Positions 20,701 through 27,930 of a DNA stretch of 64,000 bases are shown here, one piece after another. Source of the stretch: Nitrosomonas sp. (GTDB lineage Bacteria > Pseudomonadota > Gammaproteobacteria > Burkholderiales > Nitrosomonadaceae). The notes under the pieces were generated by a model. The model searched no databases. It saw only the letters and a program-made list of their open reading frames with translations, and was not told where the DNA came from. The stretch's first letter is position 1. The number at the start of each line of letters is the position of its first letter. The stretch spans positions 124,001-188,000 of the forward strand of contig JAMXAG010000001.1 in NCBI GenBank assembly GCA_024281675.1. Reading direction: 5' to 3'. Position numbers and translations under genes: made by a program.

Positions 20701-23429
20701 ATGAAGATTTCTCAGGCTACCGAGCAGCTTTGCACGATCAGATCATTGGATTGATTAATATAGGGGCTGACGCGCAAATAATCGACAAACCGGGTGGCGT
20801 CTTTGTACGACGTACAGAAGAACTTTCCGAGGATGAAAGGGTCTTGCTCCAAACGGTGGCTCGTATTGTGTTTAGCGATACGGCCGAAACATTGATCGAG
20901 CCATTGGAACGCCGCATATCATCTGAACGGGTTTCTGATCTCCTGGAGCTACGGTTACTGCCGGTCTCTGAACCAATCAGTCCATTGCCAACGCGCGAAC
21001 GGATATTCTACAACGGCTTGGGAGGATTTACGCCCGACGGGCATGAGTATGTCATTACTCTGGAGCCAGGTAAAAGTACGCCTGCACCGTGGGTCAATGT
21101 AATCGCTAGTCCGCACATCGGCACGGTTGTCAGCGAATGCGGTAGCGCGTATACCTGGGTAGACAATGCGCATGAATTCCGATTGACGACCTGGCACAAT
21201 GATCCATTGAGCGACAGTAGTGGCGAGATGTTCTACATTCGTGATGAAGATAACGGAGTTTTCTGGTCACCCACGCCATTGCCAACCGGTGGTCAATCCG
21301 GATATGTGTGTCGCCATGGTTTTGGGTACAGTGTATTCGAACATTACCAAAACGGTATCTCTTCGGAATTATCTACCTATGTCGCCATGGATGCGCCAGT
21401 AAAATTCATGGTGATCAAGCTGCATAATCATTCCAGACGTACACGGCGATTGTCGTTGACCGGCTACTGGGAATTGGTGCTAGGTGAGTGGCGTCACGCC
21501 AATCTGATGCACATTGTGACTGAAGCGGACCCACACAGTGGCACGTTGTTTGCCCGTAACGCTTACGGCCGTGAATACGCTAAACGAATCGTCTTCGCGA
21601 AAGTGAGCGAACGAGAGCGTTCAGTGACTGGAAGTCGCACTGAGTTTATCGGCCGTAATGGCTCGCTATCCAGTCCAGCGGCAATGCGGCGCAAACGCTT
21701 ATCAGGAAAGACGGGGGCCGGTCTTGATCCATGCGCAGCAATTCGGACTCAAATCGAACTGACCGAAGGACAAGAGCGTGAAATCGTGTTTATATTTGGT
21801 GCAGCTCACTCTTCCGATGAGGCACAGCACTTCATTCAGAAATATGGTGGCCAATCGGGCGCCCGGCAGGCATTGGAAGCGGTATGGGAGTATTGGAATC
21901 ACGCATTGGGGGCGGTGCATGTGCAAACACCAGACCCCGCATTAAATGTTTTGACCAATGGCTGGCTAATCTACCAAACACTGTCCTGCCGACTCTGGGG
22001 CCGTAGTGGTTATTATCAATCGGGCGGTGCTTATGGTTTTCGTGATCAACTGCAAGACACCATGGCACTGATCCATGCGACACCTTGGCTCGCCCGCGAG
22101 CAATTAATCCGTTGCGCCGAGCGACAATTTCTTCAAGGTGACGTGCAGCACTGGTGGCATCCACCCAACGGGCAAGGCGTACGTACGCATTTTTCTGATG
22201 ATTATCTGTGGTTGCCGTATGCTACTTGCCGCTATGTGCTGGCAACTGGCGATACTGGTGTGCTTGATGAGTCAATCCACTTCCTGGAAGGCCGCGAATT
22301 ATATCCGGAAGAAGAAGCTTATTACGATCAGCCGCAACGTTCCATGGAAGCTGCAAGTCTCTATGAACATTGCGTACGTGCCATTAAACATGGTTTGCGC
22401 TTTGGTGAACATCAGTTACCGCTAATGGGATGCGGGGATTGGAATGATGGTATGAATCTTGTCGGTCGCGACGGCAAAGGGGAGAGTGTTTGGCTAGCAT
22501 GGTTCTTGTATGCAAATCTTCAACAGTTTGCCAACTTGGCGCAGAGCAGGGGAGAGGAAGCCTTTGCCGATGTCTGCACCGGACAGGCGAAACAGTTACG
22601 TGACCATATTGAAGCCAATGCTTGGGACGGCGATTGGTATCGACGGGCCTATTTCGATGACGGTACACCCTTGGGTTCATCCAGCAACGATGAGTGTCAA
22701 ATTGACTCGATCAGCCAGAGCTGGGCAGTTATTTCTGGTGGCGGCGCTCCTGTACGTGCACGCCAAGCCATGGCTGCAGTAGACAAGCACTTGATTCGAC
22801 GCGATACGCAGTTAATTCAATTGTTCGATCCACCCTTTAATAAATCTGAGCTTGAACCCGGCTATATCAAAGGCTATGTACCCGGCATTCGCGAAAATGG
22901 CGGCCAATATACCCATGCTGCGATTTGGTCCGCGATGGCGTTTGCCATGCTGGGTGACCGGGAACGTACCTGGGAATTATTTGCCATGCTCAATCCTGTC
23001 AATCATGGCCGGACACCTACCGAAATCGAACGGTACAAAGTCGAGCCGTATGTCATGTGTGCAGATATATATGGTGTAGCACCCCACATAGGACGAGGCG
23101 GCTGGACTTGGTATACCGGAGCGGCAGGATGGATGTACCGACTAACCGTCGAAACGCTACTGGGTCTGCAACTAGAGGTGGATCATTTGCGCATAACGCC
23201 ATGTATCCCGGTTCATTGGAAGTCGTACATCATCCATTACCGCTTTCGCGAGACTTTCTATCACATCACTGTCAAATGCAACGATGAGAAACCAAGTGAC
23301 GAGATACGGGTAACAGTCGATCATATTGTGGTCAGTAGCCTAAATGTCGATGAAATAGGGCGTCCCCAATGTGTGATTCCACTTGTAAATGATCACCAGG
23401 AACACCACGTTGAGGTGAACATAAGCTAG
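14772..23429 (+). CDS. ndvB: Cyclic beta-1,2-glucan synthase-like protein (NdvB/ChvB type)
   Basis: About 2885 residues, the size of NdvB/ChvB. The order is: an N-terminal cytosolic region; membrane segments (about 420-490); a GT84-type glycosyltransferase domain with TLDTDTQLP (about residue 628) and RRHRWIRGDW (about 775); more membrane segments (about 815-1010); a glucoamylase-like module; then two GH94-like beta-sandwich/phosphorylase modules, the last with GCGDWNDGM (about 2553), the general-acid Asp region of glycoside phosphorylases. Such proteins polymerise UDP-glucose at the inner membrane and trim and cyclise the glucan. ATG 14772 has AAGGAG upstream but at long spacing; ATG 14742 and TTG 14700 are alternatives. 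The gene is visibly richer in G+C than its neighbours and is flanked by IS debris, suggesting transfer. Confidence 0.85.
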   Translation: MKEFGFSMRTRNTLHSTYDTELLSSELFSIEQLKRHGVMLAGQYKINPHPGVDQLLPRLSDNERVILAAYDVVTAAVAPGQRIIPAEAWLLDNFYLIEQQISQVRRHLPHGYSRQLPRLADGLSAGFPRIYDLALQLISHMDGRIDKENVTQFIAAYQTVKPLKLGELWAFPIMLQLALLENIRRVALRIARRREELNAAISWADRMLATAEKEPKQLIQSLAEFANADVPLTAPFVEEFYARLQAQGSAMAFVQTWVEQKLLEQGITATQLSEVAGRTAAANQISIANSIGSLRFIGTMDWRNYVESLSVVEETLREDPAGMHILQDFATRDRYRHVIEDVARGSSRSELAVAREVIALAQAAAEQLGIQNRAAHVGYYLIDHGRPVLERAVDFQLPWKLRISRASQHLNLSLYLAPILLLTALAASVALFVFDDLGPRDWRYWFFAITGIIGASALAVPLVNLFVTLILPPRTLPRLDFSHGIPAAHRTMVVVPTLLSKPQEVDDLLEALEIRYLGNRDPNLFFALLTDFRDAPQCTQPEDDALMAYARTAVQALNATYQDDRPCIFYLLHRPRVWNPHEQVWMGYERKRGKLEQFNALLRGGGEGAFSDIIGEMSILASIQYVITLDTDTQLPRDAARSLIGNMAHPLNRPVYDADQGRIVEGYAILQPRVSISLTSAGQSHFTKLFAGESGIDPYSREISDVYQDIFGEGSFIGKGIYDVDAFRQAVDGRFPENLILSHDLLESGYARCALVTDVDLIEEHPASYAIEASRRHRWIRGDWQLAGWLLPRVPGPPTSNRSKAKRQANPLTALLVWKIFDNLRRSLVSPSLLALLAGGWLFGPGPAWFWTLLVAGVVLLPVLLGSVIELIRKPQERDWLVHLNLSSKLVGRPIILALLTLILLPYDTLISLSAILRSGLRMLFTRRSLMLWHLPSYTRRNACHTLADFVKEMWIAPTVAVALGLTLVSSRPMEPLFYAPILLAWLLSPIVGWWISKPLVSQVPQLTMDQRAFLRTSARRTWRYFAQFVGPQDNWLPPDNFQEYPAPAIATRTSPTNIGMALLADLAAYDFGYISAGEFLHRIQNTLETMEKLERYLGHFYNWYDTRTLKPLHPQYVSSVDSGNLVGSLLTLLAGLAELKDQPILSVNAFQGLQDTLRVLAEHVPALPASDLAQKIKILEEHLHTLTLNESVQTPTTIDSLLNEMQRIGEEMMACLPTDIDIDGELYYWAQAFVRQISALQEDIRYLVPEPQHFNNMPTLSELAKGDTAGTETMMPARASKGALERIKMINVLANRCRQLAIMDFEFLYDAARDLLAIGYDVSERRRDQSCYDLLASEARLASFLLIAQGQIPQKHWFALGRLLTSHGGDVSLISWSGSMFEYLMPRLIMPSYENTLLEQTCKAAVLRQVEYGRQRDVPWGISESCYNATDIQQIYQYRAFGVPGLGFKRGLGDDLVIAPYASALALMVMPHEACRNLQALASNGLLGAYGFYEAVDYTPSRVPRGKSSVIVRTFMAHHQGMSLLAFEQLLLNNPMQRRFMSDPLIQATKLLLQERIPKKGATLHPHAAEVSAAARPAVAEAGEIMRVFTDPNTPIPEVHLLSNGQCHVMATHAGGGYSRWGNLAVTRWREDATCDGWGTFIYLRDRDSGLYWSTAYQPTLRKADHYEAIFVQARAEYRRRDQSIETHTEISVSPEDNVEIRRVTLTNQSLRTRHIEITSYAEVVLAPLNSDLAHRTFSNLFVQTEIVRDRQAILCTRRRRTPEEQIPWMFHLMAAPGAIIDEPSFETDRAQFIGRGRTPTNPVVLDAANRMLTLSNTDGSVLDPIVAIRRTITLLPDESATVQIISGVANTREAALGLLENYCDRHFVERAFEMAWFQSQEVLRHLNITEADAQIYGRLASSVIYSNALRRTAPSIIARNQLGQSGLWRFAISGDLPIVLIRIGNINRIELIKQVLQAHAYWRMKGLAADLVILNEDFSGYRAALHDQIIGLINIGADAQIIDKPGGVFVRRTEELSEDERVLLQTVARIVFSDTAETLIEPLERRISSERVSDLLELRLLPVSEPISPLPTRERIFYNGLGGFTPDGHEYVITLEPGKSTPAPWVNVIASPHIGTVVSECGSAYTWVDNAHEFRLTTWHNDPLSDSSGEMFYIRDEDNGVFWSPTPLPTGGQSGYVCRHGFGYSVFEHYQNGISSELSTYVAMDAPVKFMVIKLHNHSRRTRRLSLTGYWELVLGEWRHANLMHIVTEADPHSGTLFARNAYGREYAKRIVFAKVSERERSVTGSRTEFIGRNGSLSSPAAMRRKRLSGKTGAGLDPCAAIRTQIELTEGQEREIVFIFGAAHSSDEAQHFIQKYGGQSGARQALEAVWEYWNHALGAVHVQTPDPALNVLTNGWLIYQTLSCRLWGRSGYYQSGGAYGFRDQLQDTMALIHATPWLAREQLIRCAERQFLQGDVQHWWHPPNGQGVRTHFSDDYLWLPYATCRYVLATGDTGVLDESIHFLEGRELYPEEEAYYDQPQRSMEAASLYEHCVRAIKHGLRFGEHQLPLMGCGDWNDGMNLVGRDGKGESVWLAWFLYANLQQFANLAQSRGEEAFADVCTGQAKQLRDHIEANAWDGDWYRRAYFDDGTPLGSSSNDECQIDSISQSWAVISGGGAPVRARQAMAAVDKHLIRRDTQLIQLFDPPFNKSELEPGYIKGYVPGIRENGGQYTHAAIWSAMAFAMLGDRERTWELFAMLNPVNHGRTPTEIERYKVEPYVMCADIYGVAPHIGRGGWTWYTGAAGWMYRLTVETLLGLQLEVDHLRITPCIPVHWKSYIIHYRFRETFYHITVKCNDEKPSDEIRVTVDHIVVSSLNVDEIGRPQCVIPLVNDHQEHHVEVNIS

Positions 23430-23442
23430 TGAGGTTGTATAA

Positions 23443-23600
23443 CTGTTAAAAATGGAGTCCAACGGTTTATGCAGCGGAAAGACTCAAGAAATGAGAGCGT
23501 GAGAATCGGGAATTAAAGCGTGCCTGGGGCCATTCAATTTTCGGTTTTCTCGATGGGTTCAGAATGAAAGATCGTTTCTGCCGTTGACCTGCATGGCAGG
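23443..23600 (+). mobile_element. IS3-family remnant (terminal repeat and OrfA piece)
   Basis: It begins with TGTTAAAAATGGAGTCCA (23444-23461), a near match to the repeat at 9374-9391. From about 23473 a frame reads AERLKK*ERENRELKRA, the leucine-zipper part of IS3-family OrfA (ERLK.LERENRELRRAN). Stops and indels follow. It lies 14 bases after the glucan synthase stop codon. The rest of the gap up to 23865 shows nothing recognisable. Confidence 0.5.
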
Positions 23601-23865
23601 AAGCCATTCTTGAACGGCTATCACAAGCTATGTTGGTTGTTCTGCTGACTCGAGTATCTTCGTTAGAGCCAGCCTTAGCGTACGATTCGTTCCGAATCCT
23701 GTGATTTTCCCTATTATACTATGTCAATGAAGAAGTATTGGTTTTGGCCTAAGTTCGCTATCGTACAGACTACATTTGGCAGTGCATGTATTCTGATAAA
23801 CAAGTGATGAGAGACATGATTTCATGTTGTAGTCATCGCTTGAAATTAATTGTCAGGAGACAATC

Positions 23866-24051
23866 ATGAACAAAGATCAAGTAAAAGGCCGTTTCGAAGA
23901 AACCAAAGGTAAAGTTAAGGAAGTTGCTGGCAAGATATTGAGCGATGAAGTCATGGAAGCTGAAGGAAATATCCAAAAGAACGTCGGCAAGGCACAGGCA
24001 GGCTTAGGTGACGTCAAAGAGAACATTAAAGATCTTAAAAAAAGCTCCTAG
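23866..24051 (+). CDS. CsbD family stress-response protein
   Basis: 61 residues, MNKDQVKGRFEETKGKVKEV onward: the full CsbD-like fold of a small, very hydrophilic helical protein. The family is induced by general stress (sigma-B in Bacillus; osmotic or stationary phase in proteobacteria); its molecular role is unknown. AGGAG lies about eight bases upstream of the ATG. It precedes smbP on the same strand with a stem-loop between them. A broken relative is at 14091-14222. Confidence 0.9.
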   Translation: MNKDQVKGRFEETKGKVKEVAGKILSDEVMEAEGNIQKNVGKAQAGLGDVKENIKDLKKSS

Positions 24052-24065
24052 TAAAACGAGCACAG

Positions 24066-24103
24066 CGGTATAGCGAACCGAAGCAATCTAACCCGCTATA
24101 CCG
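24066..24103 (+). terminator. Stem-loop between csbD and smbP
   Basis: CGGTATAGCG (24066-24075) pairs exactly with CGCTATACCG (24094-24103) across an 18-base loop. No T-run follows, so it may be an attenuating or mRNA-stabilising hairpin rather than a full terminator. Confidence 0.45.
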
Positions 24104-24149
24104 TCACATTCTAAATGTTTATCAATAACTTTTTATTGGAGATTAACGC

Positions 24150-24464
24150 ATGAACATAAAAACTATTAATTTATACGCAAGTATCCTCATTATGACTCTC
24201 TGCTCGGTTAGTACATTTGCAGCAGAAAGTCATACAGAGCAGGCGATTAAGCATGCGGAGGCCGCCGCTAAATCTGCCGATGGAAAAACTATCGCCGAAC
24301 ATGCGGAAATAGCCAGAACCCACGCACAAACTGCTGACACACATCTGGATGCTGGTATTAAGAATCTGGATGAGGCTATCAAGCAGGGTAAGCTTGGAGC
24401 TACTGATTCAGCGAAGAAAGCTGCGGAAGAAGCTGTGATTCATTTAAAGAAAGCTGAGCAATAA
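24150..24464 (+). CDS. smbP: Small periplasmic metal-binding protein, SmbP type
   Basis: 104 residues. The signal peptide ends near STFAAES. The mature part is a helical, Ala/Glu/Lys-rich protein with regularly spaced histidines (28, 35, 51, 58, 65, 98), as in SmbP of Nitrosomonas europaea, a periplasmic protein that binds several copper ions. A role in buffering copper, which ammonia monooxygenase needs, is likely from the family. GGAG lies about nine bases before the ATG. It is followed by a perfect rho-independent terminator. Confidence 0.8.
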   Translation: MNIKTINLYASILIMTLCSVSTFAAESHTEQAIKHAEAAAKSADGKTIAEHAEIARTHAQTADTHLDAGIKNLDEAIKQGKLGATDSAKKAAEEAVIHLKKAEQ

Positions 24465-24490
24465 CCTAATTAGTTCGGGCATCACAAGAA

Positions 24491-24520
24491 AAACAGTGAG
24501 GATTACTCACTGTTTTTTTT
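24491..24520 (+). terminator. Rho-independent terminator after smbP
   Basis: AAACAGTGAG (24491-24500) and CTCACTGTTT (24506-24515) form a perfect 10-bp stem with a 5-base loop, followed by a run of T to 24520. It closes the smbP transcript. Confidence 0.92.
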
Positions 24521-24981
24521 ATCTATTTCTGCAATGCGATACTACTAAATTGGAAACTTAGAATGTCTATCATATCTGTAGCTATCTGAAAGAATAATGA
24601 CGGGATTGTATTGCTTACGTTGAATTAGATTTTTTCCAACAAGACCAGAATCAATCCCAATCCACCGTTCGGTCCATATCTCCTATGTGGTCAGATCGGT
24701 ACGACTCCAACGAGTATCAGAATAATAATGAGTAAATTGCGCTAAGTGATATAGAAGCACTCTTGTTTATAGAATGGCAGATTAGAAACTTTTGTCAGTC
24801 GGACAGCAGTAGCCTAGCGATAGGATCCCGCATAGTCTGTACGCTATCGCACACTACGCTAATTGATGATGTGTTATAAGATATATAAACTGATGGAATG
24901 AATTGCATTGCGGTTATATGGTAATAGCAGCAGTCAGTAGCTGTATTTTTAGTATTACTGATACGAATAGAAGGATTAATC
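24521..24981. other. Intergenic region upstream of the first Crp/Fnr gene
   Basis: About 460 bases without a supportable gene. It must contain the promoter for the regulator at 24982. No clear Crp/Fnr-type palindrome was identified by eye. Confidence 0.45.
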
Positions 24982-25755
24982 ATGCCTGATGATCATCACA
25001 GTCCCACACAGAATCATCTCCTCAAAGCACTGCCATCAGAAGAATATGGGCGTATTTTTCCTCACCTGGAACTAGTCGAGATGCCTCTGGGCGAAGTTCT
25101 GTATGAATCAGGAGAAAAATTGCACTACGTTCATTTTCCGATGGATTGCATCGTATCGCTGCTTTATGTTATGGAAAATGGGGCATCAGCGGAAATTGCA
25201 GTGGTCGGTTTTGAAGGGGCTATCGGTATCGCCCTGTTCATGGGTGGCCAAACCATGCCCAATCGAGCGGTGGTGCAAAGTGCAGGGTATTCTTACCGAA
25301 TTCGGCAGAATCTATTTATGCAGGAGTTTAACCGCCATGGCGCATTGCTTCACAAGTTGCTGAACTATACCCAAGCGCTCATTACCCAAATGGCACAAAC
25401 GGCGGTTTGCAATCGCCATCATTCGGTTGATCAGCAGCTTTGCCGCTGGCTGCTGTTAAGTCTCGATCGGCTTCCTACCAATGAACTGGCCATGACCCAG
25501 GAATTGATTGCCAATATGTTAGGTGTGCGTCGAGAAGGGGTCACGGAAGCTGCAGGGAAATTGCAGCAAGCTGGACTGATTCATTACAGCCGGGGCCATA
25601 TCACAGTGCTGGATCGAAAAGGGCTGGAAGCACGAGTCTGTGAGTGTTATCAAGTGGTCCGGAAAGAATTCGATCGGATACTTATCCCTAATTTCTACAT
25701 AACGTTACTGACCTTCTGGTGTGCAGTTTCGATTCAATTTGAGTACGTGCTCTAA
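24982..25755 (+). CDS. Crp/Fnr family transcriptional regulator
   Basis: 257 residues. The N-terminal half is a cyclic-nucleotide-binding-like beta roll (about 25-140). The C-terminal half is a winged helix with MTQELIANMLGVRREGVTEA (about 172-191) as the recognition region. The effector residues of true CRP are not obvious, so the ligand is unknown. AGGA precedes the ATG. After the usual family end (ECYQVVRKEFDRIL) there is an unusual extension of about 25 hydrophobic residues absent from the next gene, suggesting a lost stop codon. It is paralogous to 25880-26587. Confidence 0.88.
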   Translation: MPDDHHSPTQNHLLKALPSEEYGRIFPHLELVEMPLGEVLYESGEKLHYVHFPMDCIVSLLYVMENGASAEIAVVGFEGAIGIALFMGGQTMPNRAVVQSAGYSYRIRQNLFMQEFNRHGALLHKLLNYTQALITQMAQTAVCNRHHSVDQQLCRWLLLSLDRLPTNELAMTQELIANMLGVRREGVTEAAGKLQQAGLIHYSRGHITVLDRKGLEARVCECYQVVRKEFDRILIPNFYITLLTFWCAVSIQFEYVL

Positions 25756-25879
25756 CGTACAGACAGCAAAAATTTTTTGCAGTAATTTGGTATTTTGAGC
25801 GAGTGGAATCAACCACCATCTTCCCTAGCAATATTGATACTAGGATCTCACTGATGTTTTTTATACTTAGAGAGTACCG

Positions 25880-26587
25880 ATGTCATCTGTTTCAGTAGTT
25901 GTCAGCACTAATCATCTGTTGGCCGCGTTACCTCGCAATGACCATAAACGGTTGCTTGCAAGTTGTGTGGAAACTGAGCTTGCCTTTGCAGAAGTGTTGT
26001 ATCGCGCTGGAGACCTGATTTCACATATTTATTTTCCAACCAAGAGCATTATTTCCTTGGTCACACCGATTGATGGCAATCACAATCTGGAAGTAGGATT
26101 GATCGGTCATGAAGGCATGTTCGGCCTTCCTCTGATCTTGGCGGTTAATGTCGCTTCATTTAGTGCAGTGGTTCAGGGAGCAGGTCAGGCATTGCGCTTA
26201 TCAACTCCCGAATTTTTGTGCGAACTTGAAAAAAGTACTGCACTTAAGCAAGAATTGAAACGCTACCTTTATGTAGTGATGAGTCAAATTGCTCAAACGG
26301 CTGGGTGTAATCGTTTCCATGTCGTCGAGGCTCGTCTTGCCCGCTGGCTTTTGATGACACAGGATCGGGCGCAATCAGATCAATTTCATGTTACGCACGT
26401 ATTTTTGGCTTATATGCTGGGAGTGCGGCGTGTCGGTATCACCAAGGCAGCAAATTCTTTACAAAATAAAGAGTTAATCAGCTACAAACGCGGAGAAATC
26501 AAGATTCTCAACCGTACCGGACTGGAAGAGGCTTCTTGTGAGTGTTATCGGACGGAGAAAGCAATTTACGACAGAATTTTAGGTTAG
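25880..26587 (+). CDS. Crp/Fnr family transcriptional regulator (second copy)
   Basis: 235 residues, a paralogue of the regulator just upstream. It has the same two-domain layout and shared motifs (ACxRF/HHV.. QLARWLL, MLGVRRVGITKAANSLQNK). The C-terminus ends normally (ECYRTEKAIYDRILG). GAGAG lies upstream of the ATG at normal distance. The 124-base spacer after the first gene could hold its own promoter. The pair probably arose by tandem duplication and may answer different signals. Confidence 0.88.
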   Translation: MSSVSVVVSTNHLLAALPRNDHKRLLASCVETELAFAEVLYRAGDLISHIYFPTKSIISLVTPIDGNHNLEVGLIGHEGMFGLPLILAVNVASFSAVVQGAGQALRLSTPEFLCELEKSTALKQELKRYLYVVMSQIAQTAGCNRFHVVEARLARWLLMTQDRAQSDQFHVTHVFLAYMLGVRRVGITKAANSLQNKELISYKRGEIKILNRTGLEEASCECYRTEKAIYDRILG

Positions 26588-26918
26588 GAACAGAAGCCAG
26601 AAATAAGCCCAATATCCCAAGTTACCCAGTACAAAACACCGGCTCATATTGCTCTCATTGATGGTGAAAGCAAGCAGTCTCAGCCGAGAACATCTGTTAA
26701 TGATATCCAGATCAATGACAACTTGTTTCTACTCAATGAGGGTGCTGAATCTTACAGATCAGCAGTCCCGTTATGTGTGGGAACGTACAGATTTGTATCA
26801 GGAGAAGGAGAAAAATAATACTGGATGAGCACTGATAAAAACACCTAATCGTCATTGGGGTATTTTATTTTTTGCAGCTCTTTTATAGTGTTAATACTTC
26901 AATAATACAGGAGGATAG
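26588..26918. other. Intergenic region, weak terminator-like element
   Basis: About 330 bases without a supportable gene. Near 26838-26870 an imperfect hairpin (AACACCTAAT against ATTGGGGTATT) followed by a T-rich stretch could end the Crp/Fnr transcript. The right end carries the rlpA promoter and ribosome site. Confidence 0.4.
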
Positions 26919-27392
26919 ATGAAAAAGATCATGTTCTATCATGGACAGCCCTTAAGGATTTTGCCAGTAACATTGATTTTTTGCTTCACTAGCATTTTAG
27001 GATGCAGCTCAGAGGAGAAGGGTGAAAGAAATCAACTCACTCAGCAAGGAAATAGGAGCGCTACCGACCGCTCATTGCGCACGGAGGTCGGCGAGGCATC
27101 TTGGTATGGGCCTGGATTTCAAGGTAAAGAAACTGCTAATGGAGATACTTTTGATCAAACCAAGATGACGGCTGCCCATCCGAGTTTGCCGATGGGAACA
27201 AAAGCCAAAGTGACCAACCTCGAAAATGATAAGGAAGTTGAAGTCAGAATTAATGACCGCGGACCCTACGCCAAAGATCGTGTGATTGATGTTTCCCGGG
27301 CCGCTGCTAAAAAGCTTGATATGCAAGAGGATGGCACCGCTCAAGTTAAGATTGAGACTAAACGCACCGACAAGAAAAATTCCTCGAACTAA
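26919..27392 (+). CDS. rlpA: RlpA-like septal ring lytic transglycosylase domain lipoprotein
   Basis: 157 residues. The N-terminus has a hydrophobic segment ending at a lipobox-like ILGC (Cys about residue 29). The double-psi beta-barrel follows with GEASWYGPGFQGKETANGD and INDRGPYAKDRVIDVS, both signatures of RlpA. The family cleaves or binds denuded peptidoglycan at division sites. The C-terminal SPOR domain of longer RlpA proteins is absent. AGGAGG precedes the ATG. It is probably anchored in the outer membrane facing the periplasm. Confidence 0.88.
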   Translation: MKKIMFYHGQPLRILPVTLIFCFTSILGCSSEEKGERNQLTQQGNRSATDRSLRTEVGEASWYGPGFQGKETANGDTFDQTKMTAAHPSLPMGTKAKVTNLENDKEVEVRINDRGPYAKDRVIDVSRAAAKKLDMQEDGTAQVKIETKRTDKKNSSN

Positions 27393-27451
27393 TTCATCAA
27401 AGAGACAATGGAAAACAAGTTGAGCAATGCATTTCCTGTGCTAACTCAGAT

Positions 27452-27916
27452 TTGATCAACTTGCTTAATCGTAGGCTATTATTAAACCGTCGTAAGCAGG
27501 AGATGGTTCAATCTGATCGGCAACATAAGCAAATTGCATTGCTATTCATTGATTTGGACAAGTTTAAGGGTGTCAATGACAAGCTTGGACATGAGGCAGG
27601 TGACAAACTTCTGCAACAGTTTGCAGAGCGTTTAATTAACTCTATTCGCTATGGCGATACCGCCTGTCGATATGGCGGTGATGAATTTGTAATTATGCTA
27701 CCGGAAATTGATGACATGGAAGATGTAGCTGCAGTCACTAAGAAAATTTGCGACCAACTGTCTATGCCTTATTTGGTGAATGGCGCTGTCATCGAAGTAT
27801 CCGCTAGCATCGGCACGACCGTTTATCCTGCCGGTGGAAGAAATTGCTGCGAGTTGATCAAGCATGCAGATATTGCTATGTATCTCGTCAAAACACGGAA
27901 AAATCATCCTCATTAA
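27452..27916 (+). CDS. GGDEF domain (diguanylate cyclase) protein, 5' end lost or frameshifted
   Basis: An open frame of 154 residues covers one GGDEF domain with the intact active-site GGDEF (75-79) and a proper inhibitory I-site RxxD (R66-D69) five residues before it. It opens only with TTG at 27452 inside the domain start (LINLLNRRLL, normally D.LTGL.NRR). An ATG at 27408 begins MENKLSNAFPVLTQI and hits TGA at 27453 in another frame, so a frameshift at this point probably split the gene. No sensory domain is present. The domain itself could be active if translated. Confidence 0.65.
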   Translation: MINLLNRRLLLNRRKQEMVQSDRQHKQIALLFIDLDKFKGVNDKLGHEAGDKLLQQFAERLINSIRYGDTACRYGGDEFVIMLPEIDDMEDVAAVTKKICDQLSMPYLVNGAVIEVSASIGTTVYPAGGRNCCELIKHADIAMYLVKTRKNHPH

Positions 27917-27930
27917 CCAAAATTGAATGG

